NCBI RefSeq assembly: GCF_963678635.1
Contig: NC_087064.1
Coordinates: 79,030,512 to 79,094,511, forward strand
Origin: Symsagittifera roscoffensis
Lineage: Eukaryota; Xenacoelomorpha; Acoela; Convolutidae
Length of the DNA: 64,000 nt
Direction of reading: 5' to 3'
Part shown: positions 1 to 10,404 of the stretch, one piece after another
How positions within the stretch are numbered: the first letter of the stretch is position 1
Layout: the number at the start of each line of letters is the position of its first letter
The notes under the pieces: generated by a model
Databases searched by the model: none
What the model saw: only the letters and a program-made list of their open reading frames with translations
Told to the model about the DNA's origin: nothing
Translations under genes and position numbers: made by a program

Positions 1-31
1 CTTCTTATTTTCGATATCAGCATAGTTAGCG

Positions 32-522
32 ATGTTCAAGAATACGTTCCAATCGGGCTTCCTGTCCATCCTCTACTCGATAGGGAGCAAGCCCCTGCAG
101 ATCTGGAGTGCAAAAGTGAGGAATGGACACATCAAACGGATCACAGACAACGACATCCAGTCTCTAGTGCTGGAGATCTCGGGTACCAATGTGAGCAGCA
201 CTTATATCACGTGTCCATCGGACGTGAAGAAGACACTGGGCATCAAGCTACCCTTCCTGGTGATGATCATCAAGAACCTGAAGAAGTACTTCACGTTCGA
301 AGTGCAGGTGCTGGACGACAAGAACGTGCGCAGAACCAGATCCAGTTCAATCTGTCTGACTTCACGAGGAGAGCGTACGGGACGAACTACAAAGAGACAT
401 TGAGAGTGCAGATCCACTGCAACTGCAGAATACGCAGAGTCTACTTCTCAGACAGACTCTACTCGGAGGATGAGTTGCCTGCAGAGTTCAAACTGTACCT
501 ACCAGTGCAGCAGAAGAAATAG
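32..522 (+). pseudogene. CFAP20: CFAP20 pseudogene (85-bp internal deletion)
   Basis: The first 101 or so codons encode the conserved CFAP20 N-terminus ([16 protein letters not shown]...). After the AAC GTG CGC codons, 85 bp present in the other copy (its 45960-46044) are missing, between 333 and 334. Because 85 is not a multiple of three, the frame shifts and ends at a stop after 123 codons. The remaining C-terminal CFAP20 sequence is still readable in another frame up to 522. CFAP20 is normally about 190 aa, so this copy would lose its C-terminal half. It is best called a recent pseudogene, since the flanking sequence remains very similar to the intact copy at 45658. Confidence 0.93.
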
Positions 523-999
523 ACTCTTTAAAGTAATCAGATCAATTCTGCATATCACTCGCTTCCCTCGTCCCCTCTCCATTTCCTCAATAACACACGA
601 GAAGAAATAGAATACAGAACAGAAGAGACCCATAGAGAACGGACAAACGACTTTTGATGAACCACTCTGCCCATTTCGCTCTCATTTTCACCCAACAGTC
701 CAATTACTAATTTGAATATTTGAGACTAGATTTACACAATGTTGAGTTATTCCATGTCAGATGATTAGGATATAAGTGAAAATGATTGCTGAATGTGCTT
801 ATATGATTCATTGCAAGTTGTTTTATTTGTAAGATGGATATTTGTTGTTATCGTTACTCTCAACTAGTCATTTAATATTTCAGTTTCGATATTTAAAACA
901 TTTTGATAATTGTTTTGTTGTTTTGCTGCTTCAACTGCAAATGACCCGTTCCAGTGCCGCACGAGTTGCTGACAACTCATTCAGCGAATTGCAACTCGA

Positions 1000-1170
1000 A
1001 CCACTGGCTCTTTTCCAGTTTTCCCCAATTTTGAAAAGTCATTTAACGTTGTCACAATGCAATGAAATTTGGCGTGGTGAACAAATCGACAACTGCAAAC
1101 AGATTTGTTCTTCATACTTAACAGCGTAACATCACGCATTTAGCCGTAATAACACGAAAAACAAACATAA
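1000..1170. repeat. Dispersed repeat, copy A
   Basis: A segment with the pattern 'aatgcaatgaaattt...tgaacaaatcgacaa...ttgttcttcatacttaacagcgtaacatc' (abridged) recurs at about 46690-46900, as part of the segmental duplication, and independently at about 61840-62067 inside an intron of the SRPBCC gene. The third occurrence shows that this is a dispersed repeat and not only duplicated flank. No ORF or terminal repeat was recognised in it. Confidence 0.7.
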
Positions 1171-2214
1171 AACTCGGTATTTTGAAAGGGGGACTGGAAA
1201 AGAGCCTCTTCTCTGAGTATGATTAATCAGAATGATAATAAAAATGTCATTTTCCCACCCAATCTTCTCGAGAAACCGAGGTTATTCATTTAGAACGGAG
1301 CGTTCAAATATGTCTATTGCTTTTCGATCAACACTTAAAGTGAATGGCAAGGAAATTAGCGTGAGTGATTTTTTTCTTCGCGCAAAACGAGGAAGAAAAC
1401 TGAGAAAAATGCCAGAAAAGGTAGGTTAATAAGTATGGTATTTACAGCTTCTGTTTCAAAACGAATTAATTTAGCTCTGTTCTTACATTTCGGCCACGAT
1501 CGGGTTCTAGTTCAGAAAATCTCCGTCAATTGCAATAAAATATGATAGATTTAAGCACCCAAAATTAAGCATGTGGCCTTGAACTAAGCGTTGATTAAGA
1601 TTTTGATTAAACCGTCAAAATGATCTATGTTGTTTTTTAATGGAAATCTTAAAGTGACAATAAACGATAAAGTGAATTGGCTTTTGTTTCTGCCAATTGA
1701 TTTTTGTGATTAAAATCTTGCGTGAAAGTCTTTTTCACCATAACGTATAATAAGCAAGCGAGAACAAGGATCTTTTACTGTGTGCCAATGCATATAATTG
1801 GCTAGAGTATTGTATTAAAGTGTGCTTTTTTCATAGCATTGAGTTTTTTGCTGGAGACACGACCAAGTTATCAAAATATGATTACAAAGCAACAGAAAAC
1901 GTCTTATTATTACAGTGACCACCTCAACAAATGAGGTGTGAGAGAACCCTTTAGTAGAACATCAGAGCTGTTTTTATTTCTCTCACCCGAAAAAGTTAAA
2001 TTGAAGGAAACCTCTAATGGGGGCAAGAGTTTCAACATATGAAAGCCCTATGGGACGTGACGGGTTACAAATTAAAATTCAAGAAAATAGGTTGAAAAAG
2101 TTTTCTGAATATTCCGTTTTTCAGACGACTAATTTACACCGAAGGAGTGAAAGAATTGACTTCCTTTATAAGTCTACTACAATTTTGACGTTATTCTAGC
2201 TATAGTTACTATCG

Positions 2215-4203
2215 ATGACACGGGCACAGCAGACGGGGGAAGCTTATCCGGACGTCAGTGCCATGCAGAGAGAACTCGAGAAAACCCAGCGGGAAAGAAA
2301 CAAGGCGAACCTCGACCGGGATCAAGCGGTGCTTGAGAGGGATCAAGCGCGGAGAGAACTAGACATAATGAGAGCTGAACGGCTACAGGCAGAAAGGGTG
2401 CGGGAGAATGCCGCGAATTGTGAGCAGCTGAAGCAGGCTCTCGAGAGAGATCAGGCAAAACTTGAGAGAATCCAGCAACAACAACGCGAGCTCGATATGC
2501 AGAAAGGGGCTAGGCCCAAGGAACGGGTAGTGACTGTCTCAAGGCCAGAGTCACGCATGGAAGTGGATGAAGCTCCTAGGTCGAAGGGACGATTCAACCT
2601 CGATCGTGCGGCTCAGGAGCATATGAACGAGGGGCTGGAGGTATGGATACCGCCCGAATCAGCATCCTCCCTGCGTGGAATGGAGACTCAAGTAATACGA
2701 CCATTGATGGACGTCGCGCTGCCTGGATATACACCGAGCTCGACCCCAGGTAGTAGCCAGGTGAGTGGCGGCTCGTCACGGTTGAAAGAGTTGCACGAGA
2801 GGCTACAGCTGAGGAATCGCGAGAGTCCGGCAAGAGCGGACTTACCCTCGACTTGGGGGGAGCAACCTGTCAGGAGTGTGGTGATCTCGAGCTACAAGAA
2901 GAATACGGAAGGGAGATATCGCAAGCACAATCGGATAGACTGGAGCGCGGCGCAGAGGGAGAGGAGAGATTGCTTCCACGATGCGACTTGGGTGGAGTAC
3001 TTCACGCATCCGCGAGTGCCTGAGGGTGTGGTTCACTTGATCGTTGGGGACAGCTTGCTGCGAGTGCTGACCCGGATCCAGTCTCATTGGCAGACGGGAA
3101 TCTTGAGCTTCGCCGGAGCCGCAACGCCGCAGATGTTAGCGACACTTGAGATGTTAGGGATGGTGAGTGTATACACGGTCACCCTGATGGTCGGGACGAA
3201 TGATGTGTCCAGGGGGGAAGCAAGGAAGGTGACAAGGCTGCACGAAAAGATGAGCTGCATTCTCGAGGAAATACGGATCCAAATGGATCCGTCCATTCTC
3301 ACGGTATGTACTGTTCCCTACAACATGGGAGCGGATCAACATGCAGTGGAGATGAACACAAAAGTGCGAGGCCTGAACGAAGCAATCAAGAAGGTACATC
3401 AAAGGAGTGTCCTTCCCCTTAGGCTACTGGACGTGGCTGAACAAATGGAGCTATCCTCTTTCCCTGACGATGCATCTGCGGATGGCATTCACTTTGATAG
3501 GCCCAGAGGGGTGGAGTGGTTGAACAACGTCTTCCAAAGACACATATGTGCGCTAGAGGCAGAATTGCTGGAGACAGCACAAGTCACGTTCGGACCACCT
3601 CCAAACCCACCCTTCTTCAACCCGAGGTCTTTGTCCAGTCGCTTAGGCGAGAGAGCCGATTCTAGAGACAGTTTGAGGAACAGCCGGACCAAGTTACCGA
3701 GCACCACACCCATGGAAGCAGATGAAGCGATATCAGCAACTCCTCAAGGGTCGATAATATCCTCAGTGGTGGTTGCGGAGAAGAAGAGGTCAGAGAAGCC
3801 ACTGGAGACCAGCAGGTCGAAATATGAGGAGAAGGTCAAGGAACTGGATCTGGAGGATCTGGAATGTAGGCAGGAGCTAGCGAGAGCTTTGGGTCTGGAA
3901 CAGGTGTCACACGAAGACTTGGGGAGACACCAGTGCGTGGACTGGTTGAAGGCTCATGAAACACATTTCTCGAGAGCGAAGTTGATGGAGACGGCGGATC
4001 TGACTGGAATTCCCACAAAATCGGTGATGGGACCGATCAATTACAGACCTCTCAAGTCATTAAGGAGCCCGGGATTGGTGGTGGAGCCTCCCAAGCACCG
4101 AACCAGCATTTCCAGAATTAGAGTGGCCACTCCAGCACAATTGAGAGTGGTTAGACAAACTGATGGACCCGAGATACATGGAGTTACCAGACGCCGCATA
4201 TGA
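2215..4203 (+). CDS. Coiled-coil SGNH/GDSL-hydrolase-like ORF1 protein
   Basis: This is an intact 662-codon ORF. Residues about 15-105 form a charged coiled coil with repeated ERDQA-type heptads. Residues about 270-445 carry the four SGNH hydrolase blocks in order: GDS with Ser280, a Gly in SFAGAAT (Gly301), GTND with Asn329, and DGIHF with Asp423 and His426. All catalytic positions are present, so an esterase/deacetylase activity is plausible. The C-terminus is low-complexity and charged. Esterase domains are known in ORF1 of some non-LTR retrotransposons and in some other retroelements, but no reverse transcriptase is linked here. The last 41 bp overlap ORF2 in a different frame, which suggests coupled translation. 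The ATG lies four bases from the left junction, so the N-terminus may be truncated. Function in the element is unknown. Confidence 0.7.
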   Translation: MTRAQQTGEAYPDVSAMQRELEKTQRERNKANLDRDQAVLERDQARRELDIMRAERLQAERVRENAANCEQLKQALERDQAKLERIQQQQRELDMQKGARPKERVVTVSRPESRMEVDEAPRSKGRFNLDRAAQEHMNEGLEVWIPPESASSLRGMETQVIRPLMDVALPGYTPSSTPGSSQVSGGSSRLKELHERLQLRNRESPARADLPSTWGEQPVRSVVISSYKKNTEGRYRKHNRIDWSAAQRERRDCFHDATWVEYFTHPRVPEGVVHLIVGDSLLRVLTRIQSHWQTGILSFAGAATPQMLATLEMLGMVSVYTVTLMVGTNDVSRGEARKVTRLHEKMSCILEEIRIQMDPSILTVCTVPYNMGADQHAVEMNTKVRGLNEAIKKVHQRSVLPLRLLDVAEQMELSSFPDDASADGIHFDRPRGVEWLNNVFQRHICALEAELLETAQVTFGPPPNPPFFNPRSLSSRLGERADSRDSLRNSRTKLPSTTPMEADEAISATPQGSIISSVVVAEKKRSEKPLETSRSKYEEKVKELDLEDLECRQELARALGLEQVSHEDLGRHQCVDWLKAHETHFSRAKLMETADLTGIPTKSVMGPINYRPLKSLRSPGLVVEPPKHRTSISRIRVATPAQLRVVRQTDGPEIHGVTRRRI

Positions 4204-6613
4204 AGGCACAAGACTGGCCAACGACCCCCGATATGGAAAACCCTGCGGGCAGACGCAGCTGGCCAAAACCCTGGCAGTTTACGACAGAGCAGATCCAGCT
4301 GCAGCAAGGGTGGTTATCGTAGCAGGATCAGATTTTGAAGGAACGTCTCCCAAGTTGTTCTGGCCAGAGACCCTGATATATGCCTTGCCGGGAGCGGAGC
4401 TAAACCAGATGTTGACCCTGGTGGTGGCAATGAAGTCAGAAATGCCCTGCGAACCTGAGTTACTACTGTTTGCAGGGATGAACGATCATCTGCATGCAAC
4501 GGGATTTCTTGAGCAGCTCAAGGGTGGTGAGCCCACGCCAAAGAGGATCTGGGAAGCCATCCAGACCTTGTTTGCGGCCATAAATGAGATACAAGAGAAT
4601 GTTGCCTCAAGATTCGGCTCCAAGACAAAAGTGGCGTTCACAACGTCCCCCGGGTACTCGAGCATGCCGCTCGCGCTGCAATTTGTGTACGCGATCTTGA
4701 TCTTGATCGCAGAGGGGAATGGGTGGCGTGTCTTGATGGCAGCTCCCAACCGAGAAGTGGAACCGACGAACTTGAGACTGCGCAGATCAGAACTCGCGGC
4801 GGCATGGGCGGATGTCTCCCATGCGTTGAGAGGCTTTTATGAGTTGGCCGACATCCTCATCGTACTAGACGAGGTCCTCTTGTTGGAGATATCCAACTTC
4901 GCCAGGCAACTCAAGCTCAGCCCGATTATAAGGGATGATCATCCAGTGGTGGCTCACCTGACGGCTAGTCTGTGGTTTCGGGACATGGAGTTGACCATCA
5001 CGAGCTCAACCAGCAAATCTAGAGGGCCGAACAACGAAAGGAAGAACGTGGCCGCATCGGAGAAGCAACTAGAGTCGATGGTGTATCGGTTGGCACAAGA
5101 GGGAGGCAAATGGCCCTTCTTGACCCCAAGACTGGAAAACGCCACGGAGAAAACAAGAGAAGATGCGCCGCTTCTGGTGAAGCAGATCTGGGATTTTCTT
5201 GAGGAGCAACTGGGAATAGCTGAGAAGAAGGAGATGACGGTTGGCAGGTTCGTCACAGCAGCCAATGAGGTCACGATTGGAGGGTTCTGGAGGGAGCACG
5301 CGAGAGGTGAGCTAAGGACGAGGAGGGATCATGAGATTCTCGAGTTCTTGAGTCCTTGTTGGGGAAAAGAGTTCCTGACCGAGGTGTACAGTGCGAAGGA
5401 GGCTATCTTCAAGGCATTCATACAGGAGGTATTGAACATGCCTATCAGTCTGTTGCTGGCGCTGTACCTGGTTTACCCGAGGCACTTGTTTAATATGGGC
5501 CCAGCATACATGTTCAGTCGTGGCGTGGGTACCCTCAGGATAGATGGGTACTTGACGTTAGTGCTTCTGACCCACGGTGAGCTGGCGTCATTTCACCGAC
5601 TGATGAGGTACGGGGAGCCCCTGTCGATGGGAAGAACACACTCGAGTATTGAGACCTACTCATACAAGTGTGCGGCAGGACTAAAGACGCTGCTAGTGCA
5701 GTACCTGTTGATGCAAAACAGGCACCTGACTGGTGAAGAGAAGAGCCCGAAGACAAGAGAAGAATGGAGAAGAGCGAATGGAGGCATGCCCCTATTGACG
5801 GACCTATGCCTGGCCATGAGATCGGATCCCATGCGGATTATCCGGGGGCTAGGGGAGGTCGTGACCTGTATATATGGACCGGCCGTCAAGTTCGCGTTTC
5901 CGGATCCTCTGGTGACGGCTTATCGATACTCCGTAACCCACGTGAGCCTCATAAGCGTACTAGATGGAACGACACAAAACTGGTGTCAGCAAGAGGTGCT
6001 GAGGGCACAAATGAGCAACACGGTGCTCTTCGGGAAGGTGAAGGATCCGGAGTTGGTCGTGTACAGTTTCCGTGGACAACTGCAATGCCGGATGGGAGGC
6101 AAGCGCGAGGGCCCCATCGAAACTTACCCCAAGCTCTGGAACTTGAATCCCTTGACAGCCAATGGGCAAGAAGTCTTGAGAATCCCTACATGGACGAAGA
6201 GCTTCGAGTTAGTGAAAAAGGAGCTAGAGGCGATATTGGAGAAAGAAGTCCTACCAACGAGCATTCCCGAGTTCCCCACAGTGAGGAGAATGACCCTGGG
6301 GATGAACAGTTCCCTGGTTGTCCCGTCCCCTTACGCGAGAACCACAACCGAAGAACGGCAGAAGGAGTTTACCGACGGCTGGGATCCGCTCTTCATCGGC
6401 TACACTGCAGCGATTTATTTCCATACCAGCGATGTGAAAATAAACTCATGGACGACTCAAGCCAAGAAAATGAGAGGGTCGATGCCCCCGAAATTCGAAG
6501 TGCGAAATGCCTTGAGAGTACTTGAGCGAGCAAGTCTAGAGAACCAGTTGCCGGCATGGGACGACGGCAGGATGATAGTGGAGGAAGGGCATATCGCACT
6601 GAAAGCAGACTAG
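4163..6613 (+). CDS. 816-codon ORF2 with degenerate SGNH-like N-terminus
   Basis: An intact 816-codon ORF that starts inside ORF1 (ATG at 4163). I do not recognise a named family for the whole protein. Residues about 48-125 resemble SGNH blocks: AGSD around Ser56 (order GSD rather than GDS), a Gly in ALPGAEL, and GMND with Asn107. No convincing DxxH block follows, so it is probably an inactive or diverged paralogue of the ORF1 domain. The rest is a mixed helical region with hydrophobic stretches (for example NMPISLLLALYLVYP) but no clear transmembrane topology. The uninterrupted length argues for recent selection or recent insertion. The stop codon is formed at the junction with the PolB fragment, so the natural C-terminus could be longer. 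Confidence 0.6.
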   Translation: MDPRYMELPDAAYEGTRLANDPRYGKPCGQTQLAKTLAVYDRADPAAARVVIVAGSDFEGTSPKLFWPETLIYALPGAELNQMLTLVVAMKSEMPCEPELLLFAGMNDHLHATGFLEQLKGGEPTPKRIWEAIQTLFAAINEIQENVASRFGSKTKVAFTTSPGYSSMPLALQFVYAILILIAEGNGWRVLMAAPNREVEPTNLRLRRSELAAAWADVSHALRGFYELADILIVLDEVLLLEISNFARQLKLSPIIRDDHPVVAHLTASLWFRDMELTITSSTSKSRGPNNERKNVAASEKQLESMVYRLAQEGGKWPFLTPRLENATEKTREDAPLLVKQIWDFLEEQLGIAEKKEMTVGRFVTAANEVTIGGFWREHARGELRTRRDHEILEFLSPCWGKEFLTEVYSAKEAIFKAFIQEVLNMPISLLLALYLVYPRHLFNMGPAYMFSRGVGTLRIDGYLTLVLLTHGELASFHRLMRYGEPLSMGRTHSSIETYSYKCAAGLKTLLVQYLLMQNRHLTGEEKSPKTREEWRRANGGMPLLTDLCLAMRSDPMRIIRGLGEVVTCIYGPAVKFAFPDPLVTAYRYSVTHVSLISVLDGTTQNWCQQEVLRAQMSNTVLFGKVKDPELVVYSFRGQLQCRMGGKREGPIETYPKLWNLNPLTANGQEVLRIPTWTKSFELVKKELEAILEKEVLPTSIPEFPTVRRMTLGMNSSLVVPSPYARTTTEERQKEFTDGWDPLFIGYTAAIYFHTSDVKINSWTTQAKKMRGSMPPKFEVRNALRVLERASLENQLPAWDDGRMIVEEGHIALKAD

Positions 6614-7907
6614 ATCATACCGACAACTGTTGAAACCAAATACTTGTTGAGTATCGGTGTATCTCTCAAGATGTTGCATTAAACCAATCAATTGGTTTTT
6701 TGAATGCTGAAAAAGTCGGTTGATGCATCTGTTTTTTTCTCGTCCTCAAAAAAATCAGTATTTTTTTCTCTTGCTTCTCTTTTATTGAAACTGCCTCGCT
6801 CGTTGAGGACGCTGAAAACTATATTAAGTCACCTTTTGATGTAAGTTTCTATTTCCAGAAACTTTGATCGCATCTAGGTTGTATTCTTTTTAGCCAACAA
6901 TTCCAAGTTTGCAAGAAATTCATTTGTGAGGGATTGTGGATTTTCATCAGACAAAATTATGGGTTTGTCGTCAATTAAAACGGAAGAATCCGACACAAAA
7001 TTGGATTCATGCTTCCCGATCCAGATTAATTTTCAGGCAAGTTTTAACTCTTCACTCGGTATGCAAATTGATTCGCAGTTAAAAATGGCGACATTCTATA
7101 ATAAAATTTATTCATTGAAATACTCAAGATTGAAGCTATCCACCTATTTAAATAATGTATCTCTTAAATATAACGTTTTTGTGGTAGATATGTTTGAATC
7201 GACTTTTGCAACAAAGCAGATGAAGTGGTCTGCTTTGTGGAAAAATGTATCGCAAGTTGGACATCGGAAGCATTCGAAGAATTTGTTGGTATTATTCACG
7301 TATATCGTAGATAAAGATGTTATTCTCTGCTATATCTTCAACTATTAGTAAATTATCCTTGAAACTACACGAAATTGTTTTGGATCATAACTAAAAGTTT
7401 CCAGAAAACCATTGAAGATCATGGGATTAGTTGTTCTGTGCAAAATCCGTTCAGCGCTCGAAGCAAACCCAACTTGGCCTTGTATGGTTTTTTTGTGTGT
7501 TCATCCAAAAAAAACCATTTGACTGGCGATTTTTTAGAAGTGGTTCCGGAATCAATGAATCTGGACATCCCAAGGGTATCTTGTTGAGTCAGGTGGCAAA
7601 GATGTTCTTATTAGTTATCAATTTAAATCGCCATTTTATCTTTTGTCTCTCTTGTGAACAAATTTCAATGATATCTTGCTGATCAATTTGTTCTGTATAA
7701 CTTTCAACTCTGCTTTAGTGCAAAGCAAATAGGGTTTATCGGAGGGTGTTTTATTTTTAAGAGCGTAGATATAACGATTTTTATCTGTTTCAATTTATAA
7801 AAATGCAAATTTTTTGAATTTTTGATTTTTGCTGCGCAATCAAGTTTTTCAAAAATTTTGATCCAGTTTCTCATTAACTAGATTGATATCTAGTAGCAAA
7901 ATAAAAA
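6614..7907 (-). mobile_element. PolB element fragment (minus strand)
   Basis: Closely matches 19056-20260 and, as reverse complement, the 12.2-13.7 kb part of the main PolB element. On the minus strand it contains the region around the Exo II motif (near 6620-6690), the middle domain, and the segment encoding the 'GCPDS...PEPLLKN' pattern (near 7545-7590). Plus-strand ORFs at 6926-7348 and 7431-7682 are antisense shadows. It is interrupted by stops and frameshifts. It ends at about 7907, where it joins a plus-strand element start. Confidence 0.75.
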
Positions 7908-8604
7908 AATAAAAGGATAATTGCGTAGGCGTCATTGATAGTATAAAAACACTTATTTTATTGGGTTAAATCATTCATTTTGTTTGCCAATCAGAAACAG
8001 TCAATTGAATTTTACTTCAATTTTACAATTCGTTACTTCACGAAAAGAAAAAAGTAAGTATTTTCAATCAATTGGTACTTTAAGTTTTTAAATTTGGAAC
8101 ATTTCAAAAGTCCCAGTTAATTTTAGATAATGCCTGCCCTTAAAGAAAACGAAAAAGTGAAGTGTGAGGACTGTGGAAATATGTATAATCGTCAAACCGC
8201 AGCTCGACATCGAAAGAGATGTGAAAAACAAAAGGAGCATAAGTGTCCAAACTGTCGTTTTTATGCAAAGAGGAGATGGGTTATCATGTTGCGGAGAAGC
8301 ATGCTGAACCAAGTTCGAAGCAGTCGACGGTTTGTCCTTCTTGCGAACAAGAGTTCCCAAGTTACTACTCTCTCCAACAACATCGCAGAAAGGAACATGG
8401 AGCAACACAACGGAAACCCAGTGATACTGTAGCGGACTTGAACAAGATTGTGGAAGAAGAAGGGGAAAATGGTGAAAAACTAAAGGAGGAACTTAGTGCT
8501 TGTCAACATTTTCTGGTGGATACGGATATGGAAAATGGGAGACATAAGGTATTTAACTTCCAAATGTCCAAGTTAGATACTAAAATAATTAACGAGAAAC
8601 TTGA
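7908..8604 (+). mobile_element. PolB element fragment: promoter and zinc-finger start
   Basis: Matches about 11535-12226 of the main element in the same orientation. It includes the TATA-like 'tataaaa' (near 7942) and CCAAT sequence (near 7988), and the start of the zinc-finger ORF. Similarity stops at about 8605, where an AT-rich tandem repeat begins. It therefore represents only the 5' end of a second plus-strand copy. Confidence 0.8.
8130..8604 (+). pseudogene. N-terminal zinc-finger part of PolB-element protein, truncated
   Basis: The ATG at 8130 opens a frame with CxxC and HxxxxxC patterns (CEDCGNMYNRQ, CPNCRFYAK). It then shifts frame near 8265-8275 and continues with a classic C2H2 finger (CPSCEQEF...HRRKEH). 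The main element copy at 11752 has the same frame shift at the same place. The coding similarity stops at 8604, so the polymerase part is missing. Confidence 0.75.
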
Positions 8605-9500
8605 ATATGCAAAATTTTTCAAGAAAATTTTTTGCACGATGCAACTTTTTTCATGATTTTTCAAAAAATATATGCAAAAATCTAACTTATTTTTTCTTAT
8701 GCATATGCAAAAATTGCAAAACTTTATTGTAAAAAACTTGTTAAATTAATGCTAAAAATTTTAATAATTGCTGACTTTAAGTGCTATTCCCTATCTTAAT
8801 ACATTGTTTTTCCAATATTTTTGATCAATCTACATGCAAAAAACAGATTTCTTTATGATCAAAATTAAAACAAAGATTTTCATTTACTTTAATTATTAAC
8901 AGTGCAAGAGAACCCTCTTTCAGTTTTCTTTAAAATGCGAAAATAATTAATAAAATTTTTCTTAATTTGCGAGATTTCTTTTGATTTTTTTAACAAGTAT
9001 GCAGAAAAATTATGAAAATTTTTGCATGTTTCAAAATTTTTTTCTAAAATATGCAAAATTTTTCAAGAAAATTTTTTGCACGATGCAACTTTTTTCATGA
9101 TTTTTCAAAAAATATATGCAAAAATCTAACTTATTTTTTCTTATGCATATGCAAAAATTGCAAAACTTTATTGTAAAAAACTTGTTAAATTAATGCTAAA
9201 AATTTTAATAATTGCTGACTTTGAGTGCTATTCCCTATCTTAATACATTGTTTTTCCAATTTTTTTGATCAATATACATGCAGAAAAAAAGATTTTTTTT
9301 TATGATCAAAGTTAAAACAAAGATTTTCATTTTCTTTAATTATTAACAGTGCAAGAAAATCCTCTTTCAGTTTTCTTCAAAATGCGAAATTAATTAATGG
9401 AATTTTTCTTAATTTGCAAGTTTTTCTTTGATTTTTTTAACAAGTGTGTAAAAAAATTATGAAATATTTTGCATGGTGCAAAAATTAATGTAAAGTTTTT
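8605..9500. repeat. AT-rich tandem duplication, period 444 bp
   Basis: 'atgcaaaatttttcaagaaa' occurs at 8607 and at 9051, and the following ~440 bp is repeated almost exactly. The second copy decays after about 9480. Both copies contain 'tattccctatcttaatacat', which also occurs near 16627 inside the main PolB element. No coding capacity is seen. The following 9501-9720 is AT-rich with nothing recognisable. Confidence 0.85.
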
Positions 9501-9720
9501 AACATGCTTGCAAAAATTGGTTTAATTTTTTTGCCATCTTTGTAACAAATTTCTATAAAAATATTTACCAGATGCATAATTAGTTTCATTTTTAGCAAAG
9601 TTTTACCATTGAAATTTCTTAATCAACTTTTCTATGATCTCTTTGTTCCTATCTCTTGAAAATAAGTTTACTAGATGCAAAGAAATTAAATTACAAAGCA
9701 CAAGACAGTAACCAATTTAT

Positions 9721-10185
9721 TTACAAATAAAAGAGCTGTCGAGCAGCTGAAGAATTTTGCAAGTTCTCAATGGATCGCAAAGCTGTTCTTGCATCCATCA
9801 CTGGTGGTTGTCTTGGTGGTTCGCTGACTGGAGTTCTTGGCTCAGAGAACCCCTCATCGTCTTCGATGGTAATTGGATTGTCCACAGATCCCTCTTACCA
9901 AGGAAAGAGGAAATCCTCGAATGGTGTAGCCACATATCTAGAATCAGGAAATTTGGGGTAGTTCATTCCCACATGCTCGGCCACTTCCTCCATCATTTGC
10001 ATTTCTCCAAGTTGATTCTCTGTAGGGGGTACTCGCGTTATATGATGTTCGTTGAAATCCCTGCGCATCACCTCCACCATTAGCCAGACTTGGATTGGGA
10101 TGTCCATTCGTTCCAGAAAAACTCCACGAACTGTTTCTCGCACTTGGATTTGTACTAAAAGAGCCGAAAATCCCACCGAGAACAT
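9721..10185 (-). pseudogene. TIR-encoded ORF C (outward-reading), one stop
   Basis: The minus-strand frame opens at 10224 without an ATG; the first Met is at 10185. It encodes a protein with conserved cores VQIQVRET and GMNYPKFPDSRYV, then an acidic, proline-rich tail. A TAA at 9893-9895 interrupts it where the right-arm copy has a Glu codon, and the same frame continues to a stop at 9721. The right arm keeps the same frame at 17837-18058 despite divergence, and a third decayed copy lies at 22045-22380. Preservation of reading frame between diverged arms is good evidence that this was a protein-coding gene. No family was recognised. Confidence 0.6.
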
Positions 10186-10404
10186 AAGGTTGTTGTTTTG
10201 TACTGAGAAGATTATTTTGAGCAATAAGTTGAGTTATTGAGTAAAAACAAGATTTACAGTTGAGAGAGAGAAAGTTGACGGTGACTAAGTTGAATTTATT
10301 GTATTTAGAGCTGAGAAAGGAGGAAGTTGACGGTAGTTAAGTTGAAAATAATATGATTTTGAGTTAAGAGAGAGGGGTACCTTCATTTGGAATGTGTGGG
10401 TTTG

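Larger units (their letters stand above)
1..2210. repeat. Segmental duplication, copy 1 (CFAP20 locus)
   Basis: This stretch matches 45605-47822 nearly throughout, covering the CFAP20 reading frame and about 1.7 kb of 3' flank. The match is already present at base 1, so the duplication extends beyond the left edge. It ends near 2210, where the SGNH fragment begins. Differences include a 21-bp deletion just upstream of the ATG, the 85-bp deletion in the coding region, and segments near 1245-1360 and 1515-1565 that are replaced or shorter in the other copy. Apart from the broken gene, 523-2210 holds only AT-rich noncoding sequence. Confidence 0.92.
2211..6613 (+). mobile_element. Two-ORF SGNH module, isolated fragment
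   Basis: A block with higher G+C than its surroundings consists almost entirely of two overlapping ORFs. The left junction with the CFAP20 duplication is four bases before the first ATG. The right junction with a minus-strand PolB-element fragment coincides with the stop codon of ORF2, because 'tagatcatac' is shared with the PolB copy at 19056. No LTRs, TIRs or poly(A) are visible at the ends. The lack of introns, long coiled coil, esterase-like domain and overlapping ORFs suggest a transposable or viral origin. A relation to the LTR element at 22652 is possible but not shown by the sequence. Confidence 0.55.

Noticed and set aside
5764-6525. 253-codon plus-strand ORF inside ORF2
   Set aside because: Different frame of a long intact ORF; the composition looks like a frame-shifted translation of it.
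6926-7348. 140-codon plus-strand ORF with a homologue at 19309-19695
   Set aside because: Both are antisense to the PolB gene fragments; the similarity comes from the shared element and not from a plus-strand gene.
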